Positions 1 to 8,180 are shown, numbered from the stretch's first letter. The stretch: DNA of 13,856 nucleotides from a bacterium (GCA_900299155.1 OMIS01000071.1:1-13856); one strand, 5' to 3'. Numbers and translations: made by a program. The notes: generated by a model from the sequence alone, not told the origin.

Positions 1-12
1 ATACTCAGCCGT

Positions 13-1155
13 ATGACATTCGAAGTAGTAGTAATTATTTTCATTATAGCGGGCTTTGTGGCACTGTATCTGGCCATGAAACAAATGCTCTCTCGTGACA
101 CACAAACTAAGCAACTTGAAACTGTTGTCCAGCAAGTTTTTGGTCAAAGCGCACACTTGGTGGCACAGCAAAGTAGAGAAATTTTGCGCGGTGAAAAAGA
201 AATTATATCTAACACGTTAACGCACCAACATCGTTCAATTGAAACGATGGTAGATGCAATAAAACAAGATTTAGAAAAAAGACAGGCTGAAATCCGTACT
301 TTAGAACAAGATCGAGTTAAAAAGTTTTCTGAGCTTTCTACCGCATTGGAGTCACACCGTAAACTTGCTGATGAACTTTCTGTCTCTACCAAAAAACTAG
401 CTGAAGTTTTGTCAAATAACCAAGCTCGTGGTGAGTGGGGGGAGCGGATTATTGAAGATTTGATGCAAGCGAATGGCTTAATGGAAGGTGTGCATTATGT
501 CCGTCAGCTGCATCTTAAAAACTCTACGCTCCGTCCTGATATTACGTTGTTGTTGCCAGATAAACGATATATCGCTGTTGATGTAAAGTTCCCGTATAGT
601 GAAATTCAAAAGTTGGCAGATAGTTCTACCAAAGAACAGCAGAAAACGTACTTACAGCAGCTCAGTAAAAATCTGCAAGCTAAAATTGACAAAGTTTCGG
701 ACTACATTGATCCAAGTTCTCACACTTTGGATTATGCAATTTTATTTGTGCCCAACGAAATGATTTTCTCATTTCTTAATCAGAAACTACCTGAAGTGAT
801 TGACCATGCATTTAAAAAACGAGTTTTACTAGTATCACCGTTTACTTTCCTAGTGGTGGCGCGTACGGTGCTGGAAAGTTATCGAAACTTTATGATCTCT
901 GATTCACTGCGAGATGCAGTAATTCAAGTAGATGAATTTGTCAAAGAGTGGTGCAAGTTCAAAGAACAGTTTGAAAAGTATGGGAGAAGCTTAAAAACAC
1001 TGCAAAGTGATTATGAAGAATTGACGGGGACTCGGGTGCGTCAAATGGAGCGTAAAATTGATAAGATTGAACAGGTACGACAAGGTGGCGCGCTGCAAGC
1101 TACACAAACTCCCGCACTACAAGAAACGTTATTCTCTGAAGCAAATAAAAAATAA
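13..1155 (+). CDS. rmuC: RmuC family DNA recombination protein
   Basis: RmuC proteins are membrane-anchored, nuclease-fold proteins that limit rearrangements such as short-inverted-repeat recombination; the biochemical role is poorly known. Seen here (380 residues): one N-terminal membrane helix (about residues 3-22), a long charged coiled-coil region (about 30-135), then the conserved RmuC core. The core opens with ARGEWGE (138-144) and carries RPDITLLLPD (175-184) followed by IAVDVKFP (187-194), the PD-(D/E)xK-like signature with D176, D190 and K192. The tail (about 330-356) is again coiled coil. Length and order match the family. The ATG at 13 is favoured because it begins directly before the membrane helix; only 12 bases precede it in the window, so the upstream signal cannot be judged. 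It converges on the hydrolase gene, with 9 bp between the two stop codons. Confidence 0.93.
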   Translation: MTFEVVVIIFIIAGFVALYLAMKQMLSRDTQTKQLETVVQQVFGQSAHLVAQQSREILRGEKEIISNTLTHQHRSIETMVDAIKQDLEKRQAEIRTLEQDRVKKFSELSTALESHRKLADELSVSTKKLAEVLSNNQARGEWGERIIEDLMQANGLMEGVHYVRQLHLKNSTLRPDITLLLPDKRYIAVDVKFPYSEIQKLADSSTKEQQKTYLQQLSKNLQAKIDKVSDYIDPSSHTLDYAILFVPNEMIFSFLNQKLPEVIDHAFKKRVLLVSPFTFLVVARTVLESYRNFMISDSLRDAVIQVDEFVKEWCKFKEQFEKYGRSLKTLQSDYEELTGTRVRQMERKIDKIEQVRQGGALQATQTPALQETLFSEANKK

Positions 1156-1164
1156 TAACTTCTA

Positions 1165-2328
1165 TTAGTTGGCATCCACCAATTTTTCTTTAAAAAATGT
1201 AAGGTCCCTTTGCACTGCTTGATTCCAGTTTTCTGCAGGTTGCAAGTTATGATCTGCACCAGGATAGGTGATCAATTGAAATGAGATTGGTTCAGTGAGC
1301 GTGGTAGCTGCAGAAGCATGTGGGCTGGTTGCGGTCGTTGCAGTTGTAGCCGTTTGTGTAGTAGTTAGTAGTTTCTTTCTACGGTCATTTTCCTTCTTTA
1401 ATTTCTGTATAAATTCTTCACTCCAAACATGTGGCGCTGCTTCATCACTCGTACCATGTTGAATTTGTAGTGGCCCTGCAAGTCCGTCTAAGTATTGCGT
1501 AAACGAAAACTCCTTCAAGTTGTATTGATCCTCAAGCTGGCTAACCCAAATACGCATACCTTTGCCTTCATCATCACTTTCATCACTAAAGTACATAATC
1601 GAGTAAGGAAAAGGTGCCAAGACCGGTGCCCACAGTGTTGTAGGAATAGATTCTTGCATAGTCACCAATGTACTCATCGCAATCTGTCCGCCATTACTAT
1701 GTCCCCAAATACCAATCTTAGTAGTGGCATATAAATCAGCAGGAGTGGCCGAATCAGGTTGTAGTTGTAGGGGAAGACCTTTTTCTCTAATTGATTTAAT
1801 TAACTCGATCACCACGATTGGCTTTTCAAAACGTGCCTGCCACGAATCAGTAGGTTCTGGATCACTGCCACCATAGCCAAAAAAATCAGGCGCAATCGTT
1901 ATAAATCCATTTTTTGCAAATATAGCTGCAGCATTTTTTGTACCTACACCTGTTGAAAAAATTTCTGGCGGCACGTACCCGCGGATCATCACGATCACTG
2001 GGGTAGTGGCAGAAGTTTGTGCAGGTATATTCAGTTGTCCTGTCATCTTTTTACCCAGTGCATCAAAGCTAAAGAGATAGCTCGTAAACTCTGGAGTAGT
2101 AGAAAGCTGTTTTTCAATGGTGATGGATCGTGCTTCATACGCTCTATTTCTTAATTGCGGAAATGTATACACTGCAAGTGGTTTAGGTTTTTGCTGTGTA
2201 CTATCAAATAAACTAGGAGTAAGTGATGCAAGGTCTTGTGAGTTCGCATAATAGACACCAGCCACAAAACTTATAGCTACTAAGAAAATTCCTAAAATCA
2301 GTGGCACTAGTATTTTTCGTATGTTCAT
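1165..2328 (-). CDS. membrane-anchored alpha/beta hydrolase (prolyl-oligopeptidase/esterase-like)
   Basis: A serine hydrolase of the alpha/beta fold, 387 residues from the ATG at 2328. Residues about 5-27 form a hydrophobic signal anchor, so the catalytic part is probably outside the membrane. Motifs seen: VIVMIRGY (111-118, oxyanion region), APDFFGYGGSD (146-156), nucleophile elbow GHSNGG with S211, probable acid D295 in HGTSDE, and H360 in GADHN. This is a complete triad in the right order. An open frame extends to 2358, but the ATG at 2328 shares its A with the TAA of the upstream glycosyltransferase (TAATG at 2330-2326), the usual layout of translational coupling, so I take that start. 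A Thr/Ala-rich stretch (about 321-345) sits between the acid and the histidine and is probably a disordered loop. The substrate cannot be predicted; peptidase, esterase and deacetylase are all open. Confidence 0.87.
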   Translation of the reverse strand: MNIRKILVPLILGIFLVAISFVAGVYYANSQDLASLTPSLFDSTQQKPKPLAVYTFPQLRNRAYEARSITIEKQLSTTPEFTSYLFSFDALGKKMTGQLNIPAQTSATTPVIVMIRGYVPPEIFSTGVGTKNAAAIFAKNGFITIAPDFFGYGGSDPEPTDSWQARFEKPIVVIELIKSIREKGLPLQLQPDSATPADLYATTKIGIWGHSNGGQIAMSTLVTMQESIPTTLWAPVLAPFPYSIMYFSDESDDEGKGMRIWVSQLEDQYNLKEFSFTQYLDGLAGPLQIQHGTSDEAAPHVWSEEFIQKLKKENDRRKKLLTTTQTATTATTATSPHASAATTLTEPISFQLITYPGADHNLQPAENWNQAVQRDLTFFKEKLVDAN

Positions 2329-3809
2329 TACTTTGTTTGTGTACCTGTGGGATCCCAATACAGTGTTTTAGTAGGAAATCTTCGAATAAGTATGGTTTCA
2401 GGTGGCTGTGGGTCACTATTCTTCGCTAAGTAATATACTTTACCTTCAGCACCAGGGAGTGGGAGTTTTTCTTCTATGCTCAGCCAGGCAATGTGTTCAA
2501 AAAACGCTGGGAACTGCCGTTCTGCACCTTCCAAAGTGCGCAATTGGTAGGCGCTATTATTTGTGCGGAGTGCAATTGCTTTAGTGATAGCTCGTTGCTC
2601 ACCCACACTGTCATATTGAAATTCTCGATTATTCATAACAAAAAATTGAGCAGCAAAAATACTATATATGCTAAATCCCATATAGAGTAGCAGCAGGGTA
2701 GTTGTAAAGATCTGTAACTTTTTTTGTAGCGAGACCAGTGCGTAGGAAAGAATTATAGGAATACAGATAAAAAATGGGGGAAAGTAGGCTTCTGAAGGTG
2801 GTCCTGCTACAAAGTATGCAGCAACCAAAATCCATAACCCCAGTAGTGCTAATTCAATCAGTGGCGGTACTGATTCCTTTTTGTACATTTTATATATGAT
2901 CCATACAGATGCGGCACATATACTAGCGAATCCTATAATAGATATGGTTGGTACATCAACCCCAAAAACTCTGCCGCCAAATACCCAAAATGCCTGAAGT
3001 GTATTACCAAAATTAGACATAGTATTAGTACCACCCTGTAATCGCTCTAGAACTTGGACTATAAACCACTTAGCAAACTCTATGACTTGATTTGTACCAC
3101 CAAATAATGGGAAAAGCAGCTGAGGTAAAAGTCCAAAGAATGTAGCTCCTGCAGCGACTAAGAGTACCTTTTTATTTACACTATAGCCTCTTCTCCAAAA
3201 GACATATGGAATGAGCGCAAGAAGTGGTGCATTACACAGCTCAAACTGGAAGAGAAGTATCCCACTAAAAAGCAAAAATAGTAACCGTTTGATAGTAAAT
3301 TTGTTCCATAAACTCACCAGCATCCAAAGATAGAGAACAGTGGCTAGTGGTATGCTTGTAGTGTGGTAGGGATATCTACTATTTGCTACTGCCAGAGGAA
3401 ACACAGACAGTAAAGCTACAGCATAGTACGCAGCTTTTCGTGAAAAATGAACAGTGACAAGTTCATACAGCCCAATTACAGCTGCGATCCCAATTAACGC
3501 AAAAACTATGTGCTGAGCTAAGGTTGAAGTCCCAAAGAAGAGCATAATGAGCATCTCAATCCAGATCGTAACAGGACCTTGATGTAACCATGGTCTACTA
3601 GAAGTTATCCCCACCAGTGGCAGCCTTCCATCTTGCAACGCCTGGTGCGCAGCAAGCAGATCGTGGCCTGCATCAAAGAAAAAAATACCATGTGTGTTGA
3701 GTTGGTATACCCGCAGAAAAGTAGCTATGGCTATTAGTAGTATAAGCAAAAAATGATCTTTAATAAAGTGATGCAGAAGCTTGTCGTGGACTTTAATTTT
3801 TGAGTACAT
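2328..3809 (-). CDS. GT39-like polytopic membrane glycosyltransferase (GT-C fold)
   Basis: A multi-spanning membrane protein of 493 residues from the ATG at 3809, with about 11-13 hydrophobic segments. It resembles dolichyl/undecaprenyl-phosphate-mannose mannosyltransferase-type (PMT_2) proteins. After the first membrane helix (about 18-34), the first outer loop carries FFFDAGHD (43-50) with D46 and D50 in the place of the acidic pair typical of GT-C enzymes, then HQGPVTIW (76-83). The last ~100 residues look soluble and outward facing. Such enzymes move sugars from lipid-phosphate donors to proteins or glycans. The frame stays open to 3935, but that start would run 74 bases into the divergent YibE/F gene; the ATG at 3809 begins just before the first clear helix and lies 9 bases past a TATACT box (3819-3824). 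An intermediate ATG at 3863 is possible but less likely. Its stop overlaps the start of the hydrolase, so the two are probably one transcript. Confidence 0.8.
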   Translation of the reverse strand: MYSKIKVHDKLLHHFIKDHFLLILLIAIATFLRVYQLNTHGIFFFDAGHDLLAAHQALQDGRLPLVGITSSRPWLHQGPVTIWIEMLIMLFFGTSTLAQHIVFALIGIAAVIGLYELVTVHFSRKAAYYAVALLSVFPLAVANSRYPYHTTSIPLATVLYLWMLVSLWNKFTIKRLLFLLFSGILLFQFELCNAPLLALIPYVFWRRGYSVNKKVLLVAAGATFFGLLPQLLFPLFGGTNQVIEFAKWFIVQVLERLQGGTNTMSNFGNTLQAFWVFGGRVFGVDVPTISIIGFASICAASVWIIYKMYKKESVPPLIELALLGLWILVAAYFVAGPPSEAYFPPFFICIPIILSYALVSLQKKLQIFTTTLLLLYMGFSIYSIFAAQFFVMNNREFQYDSVGEQRAITKAIALRTNNSAYQLRTLEGAERQFPAFFEHIAWLSIEEKLPLPGAEGKVYYLAKNSDPQPPETILIRRFPTKTLYWDPTGTQTK

Positions 3810-3827
3810 ACCTAGCAAGTATAGTAT
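3800..3827 (+). promoter_or_regulatory. candidate promoter for the YibE/F gene, overlapping one for the GT39-like gene
   Basis: On + there is TTGAGT (3800-3805), a 16-base spacer and TAGTAT (3822-3827), which would give a leader of about 28 bases to the ATG at 3862. On the opposite strand TATACT (3824-3819) lies 9 bases before the GT39-like ATG at 3809, with only a poor -35 (TGAGGC, 17-base spacer). The two divergent genes must share this roughly 50-bp gap, so overlapping promoters are expected. The boxes are short matches and not proof. Confidence 0.3.
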
Positions 3828-3861
3828 CACAAAGCAGGGTGCCTCATGGTAGACTAACTGC

Positions 3862-5055
3862 ATGCGAAAATTTTTGCGTGCTACTACTATATTTATTCTG
3901 GTCATGAATTTACTTGTGTGCGTCCCTAAGATCACTGCTCAAGAAACTACAGAAGGCACTGGTATACCTATGGAAAACGGTCAAACAGCAGTTTCTGCTC
4001 CGCTAACGGTCAAGTCTAAATATTTTACAGGTACAGTTACAGAAATTCTGGAGCAGCGCGAAATAGATGCTGAACGGGGGTTATATACTCAACGAATCCA
4101 AGTGAAACGTGCCGATTCTGGAGAAACTGTGGAGGTGACTGCGGGAAGTGAGTTTCAGCCTTTGAACAAAACACAACTTCTCGTAAAGGGGAGACAGGTA
4201 GTGCTTTCAGAACAGCAGATAACTATGACGCAGCGGCAAACTGTATTAGCAGATGTTTATCGTCTACCCACTGTATTTTGGCTTTCACTACTGTTTGCAG
4301 CAATTGTGGTGATTGTGGGAAGAATGCGTGGATTAAGTGCACTCACCGGTATGGCAGTAAGTGTCATGATTCTAGTAAAGTTTATTGTTCCACAAATTTT
4401 AGCGGGTGCTAATCCGTTGCTTGTTAGTTTGTTAGGATCATTGGTTATTGGCGGCATTACGCTCTACATTGCACATGGCTGGAAAGTAAAGTCACATATT
4501 GCACTCACATCGATGATTACTGCATTACTCATTGTGGCAGCCCTTTCATATATAAGCGTGCAAACTGCGCAATTATTTGGCTTAGGTAGTGAAGAAGCAT
4601 ATTATTTGCAGTTTGGTAGTACCGCAAAAATTAATTTGCAGGGACTACTCTTAGGAGGAATTATTTTAGGTGCGCTTGGTGTGTTGGATGATATTACTGT
4701 TTCACAAGTTTCGGTGATTTTCCAACTTCGCGCCGCAAAAAAAGATATTACGTTACGAGAATTATATAGCCGAGGACTAGAAGTAGGAAAAGATCATGTG
4801 GCCTCACTCGTTAACACCTTAGTACTAGCATACGCAGGTGCAAACTTACCACTTTTTATTCTATTTTTGATAAATGAACAGACCCCGCAGTGGGTAACGC
4901 TTAACAGTGAAATAATTGTAGAGGAAATTATTAGAACTCTTACTGGCTCGATTGGTCTAGTCCTGGCTGTGCCAATTGCTACAATTTTGGCTGCTTATGT
5001 TTCCTTACGCACACCAATCCAGAAAATTGATGATTTTCATGGTCATGCTCATTAG
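3862..5055 (+). CDS. YibE/F family membrane protein
   Basis: A YibE/F-like protein of 397 residues. The N-terminus (1-26) is a signal peptide or first membrane helix ending near ITAQE. An outer domain of about 100 residues (30-132) is rich in beta-type sequence and resembles a small OB/SH3-like barrel (inference). The rest is membrane-embedded, with about seven helices from residue 137 on. Family landmarks are GALGVLDDITVSQVSVIFQL (270-289) and GKDHVASLVNTLVLAYAGANL (309-329). The function of the family is not established; a transport role is usually assumed. The protein ends in a His-rich tail, FHGHAH (392-397). The start is the ATG at 3862; no Shine-Dalgarno sequence precedes it. The ZIP transporter follows 86 bp downstream on the same strand, so metal-related transport is a fair but unproven guess. 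Confidence 0.85.
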   Translation: MRKFLRATTIFILVMNLLVCVPKITAQETTEGTGIPMENGQTAVSAPLTVKSKYFTGTVTEILEQREIDAERGLYTQRIQVKRADSGETVEVTAGSEFQPLNKTQLLVKGRQVVLSEQQITMTQRQTVLADVYRLPTVFWLSLLFAAIVVIVGRMRGLSALTGMAVSVMILVKFIVPQILAGANPLLVSLLGSLVIGGITLYIAHGWKVKSHIALTSMITALLIVAALSYISVQTAQLFGLGSEEAYYLQFGSTAKINLQGLLLGGIILGALGVLDDITVSQVSVIFQLRAAKKDITLRELYSRGLEVGKDHVASLVNTLVLAYAGANLPLFILFLINEQTPQWVTLNSEIIVEEIIRTLTGSIGLVLAVPIATILAAYVSLRTPIQKIDDFHGHAH

Positions 5056-5097
5056 TTATTTGTGCACATCGCAGAAAATACTTACATATCTAATAAG

Positions 5098-5110
5098 GCA
5101 ACTCAGTTGC
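5098..5110. promoter_or_regulatory. 13-bp palindrome, candidate operator of the ZIP gene
   Basis: GCAACTCAGTTGC is a perfect 6-1-6 inverted repeat. Allowing one mismatched pair it extends to 19 bp (5095-5113), AAGGCAACTCAGTTGCATT. It occupies the place where the -35 element of the ZIP promoter would lie, 8 bp before the TATAAT box. Position and symmetry fit a dimeric repressor site, for example a DtxR/MntR- or Fur/Zur-type metal sensor; which regulator is inference only. It is a poor terminator: the loop leaves only a 4-bp stem and no U run follows. Confidence 0.5.
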
Positions 5111-5118
5111 ATTTAAAG

Positions 5119-5124
5119 TATAAT
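5119..5124 (+). promoter_or_regulatory. -10 box of the ZIP transporter gene
   Basis: A perfect TATAAT lies 17 bases before the ATG at 5142, giving a predicted leader of about 10 bases with no Shine-Dalgarno sequence. No good -35 hexamer is found at the right distance; the palindrome at 5098-5110 is there instead. Confidence 0.5.
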
Positions 5125-5141
5125 GGTTTACAATAATTACT

Positions 5142-5894
5142 ATGATTGCACTTTTTTATACCATTATCAGTTTGTTACTAGTTAGTTCAGTTTCCTTGGT
5201 GGGATTATTTACACTCACTTGGACAAAATCCAGAATTCATGAGTTTCTCTATGCATTTGTGGCACTTGCAGCTGGCACTATGATGGGTACAGCGTTCTTG
5301 CACCTGTTACCTGAAGCGGCTGAGAACACTGATTCACGAGAATTATTTATGGGAGTCTTATTCTCATTTGTATTATTTTTTATAGTAGAAAAGTTTTTGC
5401 ATTGGCGTCACTGTCATGAAGAAAACTGCAAAACACATACCTTTGGTTACATGAATTTAATTGGAGATGGGTTTCATAATTTCTTGGACGGTATTATTAT
5501 TGCTGTAGCCTATGCCACATCTATTGAAGTTGGCGTAGCTGCCACTGTGGCAGTTCTGATTCATGAAATCCCACAAGAAATTGGAGATTTTGGAGTTTTG
5601 CTTAAAGCAGGTTTTAGTGTACAACGCGCATTATTTCTCAACTTTGTAACTGCTCTTACGGCTGTAGCTGGTGGATTGGTTGGGTACTTTCTAACTGAAC
5701 ACTCCATGAATTTTGTAACCTTGCTCACTCCGTTTGCAGCAGGAAGCTTCTTGTATATTGCTGCAACAGATTTATTGCCACAATTAGAGAATGAACGAGT
5801 CGTTCGTAAATCAGTCTATAGCTTGCTTATATTTTTACTGGGAATTGGTATCACGTATCTACTGCAAGTTGTATTCCATGCTGAAGCACACTAA
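5142..5894 (+). CDS. ZIP family divalent metal transporter
   Basis: A 250-residue ZIP (SLC39-type) permease that brings Zn, and often Fe or Mn, into the cytoplasm. Eight membrane helices can be drawn. The metal site is complete: helix 4 has GDGFHNFLDG (108-117) with H112, N113 and D116, and helix 5 has HEIPQE (141-146) with H141, E142 and E146. The loop before helix 4 (about 87-99) is rich in ligands, HWRHCHEENCKTH, with four His and two Cys, as in the variable metal-sensing loop of ZIP proteins. The C-terminus FHAEAH resembles the end of the preceding YibE/F protein (FHGHAH). The start is the ATG at 5142, behind a TATAAT box and a palindrome that suggests its own metal-dependent control. Its stop overlaps the stop of the convergent photolyase gene by 4 bp. 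The preferred metal cannot be read from the sequence. Confidence 0.93.
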   Translation: MIALFYTIISLLLVSSVSLVGLFTLTWTKSRIHEFLYAFVALAAGTMMGTAFLHLLPEAAENTDSRELFMGVLFSFVLFFIVEKFLHWRHCHEENCKTHTFGYMNLIGDGFHNFLDGIIIAVAYATSIEVGVAATVAVLIHEIPQEIGDFGVLLKAGFSVQRALFLNFVTALTAVAGGLVGYFLTEHSMNFVTLLTPFAAGSFLYIAATDLLPQLENERVVRKSVYSLLIFLLGIGITYLLQVVFHAEAH

Positions 5895-7243
5895 TCCAAA
5901 GTGAGAGTTTGCCATTTTGTCACGTAAGCCGCTGTATTGAATTTCTTGTGCAATCCTGAAGCACTCATAAAACGTATCGTGCCAAATATCGGGCGTTCAA
6001 ACCACGGCCGATCATGGAGTCCACCAATTGACCATGCCACTCCGACATATCCGTTTGGATCACGTCCATCAATGCTGTATGTATCATTCAAATGCAATGC
6101 AGTTTTCTGCGCTTCTTCTGGATCTTTTGTCCATTCTAAAATTTTCTTTACCCAGTACATACGCATGTATCCATGCATCTTACCAGTTTGTAGCATTTCT
6201 TGTTGTGCGGCATTCCATATTTCATCATGTGTATGTGCCGTTTCAAACTCTTCTACAGTGTAGTGAATTGTACGTTCATCAGCTCTGTGAGCATCCAGAG
6301 TTTCCTGCGCCCAGTTGGGTAGTCCTGCAAATGAATCATACTGTGAATTATAGAAGCAATAGTTATCCGACAACTCTCGGCGAATGATCAATTCTTCTAA
6401 AAAGCTTTCACTATTCTTTGTATGATTGACGTTTTGTGAAACCTCAAATGCAACACGCTGTGGAGCAATTTGTCCAAAATGTAGATATGGTGAGAGGAGT
6501 GAAAGGGCTTGCTTATTGGGATCATTGCGATCTTCTGCATATGCTGGTAAACGTTGTGAAACAAAAGTTTTCAACTGATCTAAAGCTGCCTGTGCCCCAG
6601 GTTCTATCCATGTGAGTGCAGGCACAGAAGTATCTACTTTTATTTTTGAATGTACTGTTTTCCAGTTCGTATGAGATTCAGGTGCGGGGAAGGGGTGTTC
6701 ATTAAGTTTTGGAAATGCCAGTAAATAGTTGGGGAGCAGCCGTGTGATTTTGGGGCGAATCGTGCGTGCTGCAAATTCTTGTTTAGTAGACGCCACCCAA
6801 CAGGGCACAATATTATGTGCGTCTACCTGTGTAACAGCATACAGTTCTGTTTGACTGATCTCTTGATGCCACGTTGTATATGGTCGGAGTGGAAAGAAAT
6901 CAACCACAACTTCCCCAGCTGAAATATGTGTGCAAAATTTTTTTACTTCTGTGGGTGGATCACCCAGAAGGAACGTAAAATTTATATGATGCTTTTCTAA
7001 TTCCTGAGAAACTTCCTCGAGCCCGCGTAGCATCCAATCAAGCATCCGAGTGGTGCCAAGATATTTATCTAGATCAGTTCTACAGCAGAAGACCACATAC
7101 AGCGGTTGTTTACGTTGTATGGCAATATGCTGAGCATACAAGAGTGCCCAGTTATCATGAGCCCGCTGTTCTCGGATCATCCAGTAGACAATCGGACCTT
7201 CATGAGGGGGAACTTGGTTTAGTCTTCGTACACGATCTTGCAC
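5891..7243 (-). CDS. phr: class II CPD DNA photolyase
   Basis: Deoxyribodipyrimidine photolyase, which uses blue light and FAD to reverse cyclobutane pyrimidine dimers. At 450 residues it has the normal class II length. The N-terminal antenna/Rossmann part shows YWMIREQRAHDNWALLYA (20-37) and VDAHNIVPCWVASTKQEFAA (140-159), followed by RTIRPKI, both class II hallmarks. The FAD-binding helical part shows LSPYLHFGQIAPQRVA (250-265), EELIIRRELSDNYCFYN (283-299), GKMHGYMRMYWVKKILEW (354-371) and LDGRDPNGYVGVAWSIGG-type sequence (391-408). No truncation is seen. The start codon is GTG at 7243, chosen because AGAAGG (7255-7250) sits 6 bases upstream, the only convincing Shine-Dalgarno site in the window. 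It is the last gene of the minus block, 61 bp after arginase, and converges on the ZIP gene with a 4-bp stop overlap. Confidence 0.96.
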   Translation of the reverse strand: MQDRVRRLNQVPPHEGPIVYWMIREQRAHDNWALLYAQHIAIQRKQPLYVVFCCRTDLDKYLGTTRMLDWMLRGLEEVSQELEKHHINFTFLLGDPPTEVKKFCTHISAGEVVVDFFPLRPYTTWHQEISQTELYAVTQVDAHNIVPCWVASTKQEFAARTIRPKITRLLPNYLLAFPKLNEHPFPAPESHTNWKTVHSKIKVDTSVPALTWIEPGAQAALDQLKTFVSQRLPAYAEDRNDPNKQALSLLSPYLHFGQIAPQRVAFEVSQNVNHTKNSESFLEELIIRRELSDNYCFYNSQYDSFAGLPNWAQETLDAHRADERTIHYTVEEFETAHTHDEIWNAAQQEMLQTGKMHGYMRMYWVKKILEWTKDPEEAQKTALHLNDTYSIDGRDPNGYVGVAWSIGGLHDRPWFERPIFGTIRFMSASGLHKKFNTAAYVTKWQTLTLD

Positions 7244-7249
7244 AATCTA

Positions 7250-7255
7250 CCTTCT
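7250..7255 (-). promoter_or_regulatory. Shine-Dalgarno site deciding the photolyase GTG start
   Basis: Read on the minus strand, AGAAGG (within AGAAGGTAG) lies 6 bases before the GTG at 7243. It supports this non-ATG start and stands out because most other starts in the window have no such site. Confidence 0.6.
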
Positions 7256-7261
7256 ATAGTA

Positions 7262-7289
7262 ATAGTAACTAAATTTATCGTTGATGCAA
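7262..7289 (-). promoter_or_regulatory. possible photolyase promoter
   Basis: In the 61-bp gap after arginase, the minus strand reads TTGCAT (7289-7284), a 16-base spacer, and TACTAT (7267-7262). The hexamers are moderate matches only. If used, photolyase could be expressed apart from the genes upstream. Confidence 0.25.
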
Positions 7290-7304
7290 GCTTTAAAAAT
7301 GGTG

Positions 7305-8180
7305 CTACCTCTGAACGATTTCTAAAATTTCTTGTGCGGTCTTAATGGTTTGTTGTGCTCCAGTCTTTGCTGGGTTTACTTCAACCAAGTCAAAGCTAAT
7401 TGGCAGCTCATTTGAAATCAATGTTGTAAGAAGGAGTTCAATGTCATGCATCAAAAATCCATCAGGGCAGGGGATCCCTGTCGCAGCTGCAATTGTTTTA
7501 TCCATGCAATCAATATCAAAGGAAATATGGAGATGGGTATAATTTTGTAAGAATGCGCGAAGCTGGGTTTGTATAGTTGTATAGTTTTTTCTCCAATCCA
7601 TAACCGAAATACAGGGAATCTTGTGGGTCTGTAAGAAATTACGTTCTTCAGGATTTGGATCAAATGAAAGGTTGCCGAAGTACCAGATGTTTTGCGGTGG
7701 TAATTTTTGGAGGAAGCACGAATCCACTTCAGCCACCCCAATCTCTGCAACTGCTGCTCGTACATACATGCCATGAAAGTTGCCTGAAGGACTAGATTTT
7801 ATGGTATTAAGATCTGGATGGGAATCAATCTGTATATATGCTACATTTCGCAAATCTATGCGCTTTGAGAGTGCGTGCAGACTAGCAAAAGTAACACTGT
7901 GGTCACCTCCAATAACTACTTGTGACTCAGTAGTTTTAAGGTGAGAAGCAATAAGATGGCTTGCGGCGAATGTATGTTCTCGAACAAGCTCCCAATACTT
8001 ACTCGTTAATTGTGGTATAGGAAAAGTATACTCTGTAACAGTCCCTGGTAACTTCTGTAGAAATTCTGGAGTGAGAATCGTACGAGATCCATCTTCTACC
8101 CCAATATTTAACTCCGTTGAGCCAACTGGAGCGTGTTGTAAGCCTAATCTCGAGCGTAGTGCGAAATACTGTGGTGACAT
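7305..8180 (-). CDS. arginase-type ureohydrolase
   Basis: A ureohydrolase with a di-manganese site, 291 residues from the ATG at 8180. Metal ligands are all present: H94 in GGDHS (91-95), D119, H121 and D123 in DSHPD, D222 and D224 in SFDIDCMD. The substrate loop DLNTIKSSPSGNFHG (123-137) keeps N125, S132, N134 and H136 with the spacing of rat arginase I (N130, S137, N139, H141, from memory), and E268 in EVNP fits its glutamate. This points to arginase (arginine to ornithine plus urea) more than agmatinase; formiminoglutamase is a weaker option. A TTG at 8225 would add 15 residues, but the ATG at 8180 lies 11 bases past a TATACT box with a -35 at 17-bp spacing, which puts that promoter inside the longer version. 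The N-terminal strand is shorter and less canonical than usual. Polyamine links come from speH nearby. Confidence 0.85.
   Translation of the reverse strand: MSPQYFALRSRLGLQHAPVGSTELNIGVEDGSRTILTPEFLQKLPGTVTEYTFPIPQLTSKYWELVREHTFAASHLIASHLKTTESQVVIGGDHSVTFASLHALSKRIDLRNVAYIQIDSHPDLNTIKSSPSGNFHGMYVRAAVAEIGVAEVDSCFLQKLPPQNIWYFGNLSFDPNPEERNFLQTHKIPCISVMDWRKNYTTIQTQLRAFLQNYTHLHISFDIDCMDKTIAAATGIPCPDGFLMHDIELLLTTLISNELPISFDLVEVNPAKTGAQQTIKTAQEILEIVQR

Noticed and set aside
3810..3935. Longer GT39-like protein starting at 3935
   Set aside because: It would overlap the divergent YibE/F coding region by 74 bases, and the added residues do not look like a membrane or signal segment.
5098..5124. Palindrome as a terminator for YibE/F
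   Set aside because: A hairpin would have only 4 bp with a 5-base loop and is followed by ATTTAAAG, not a T run; the place fits an operator better.
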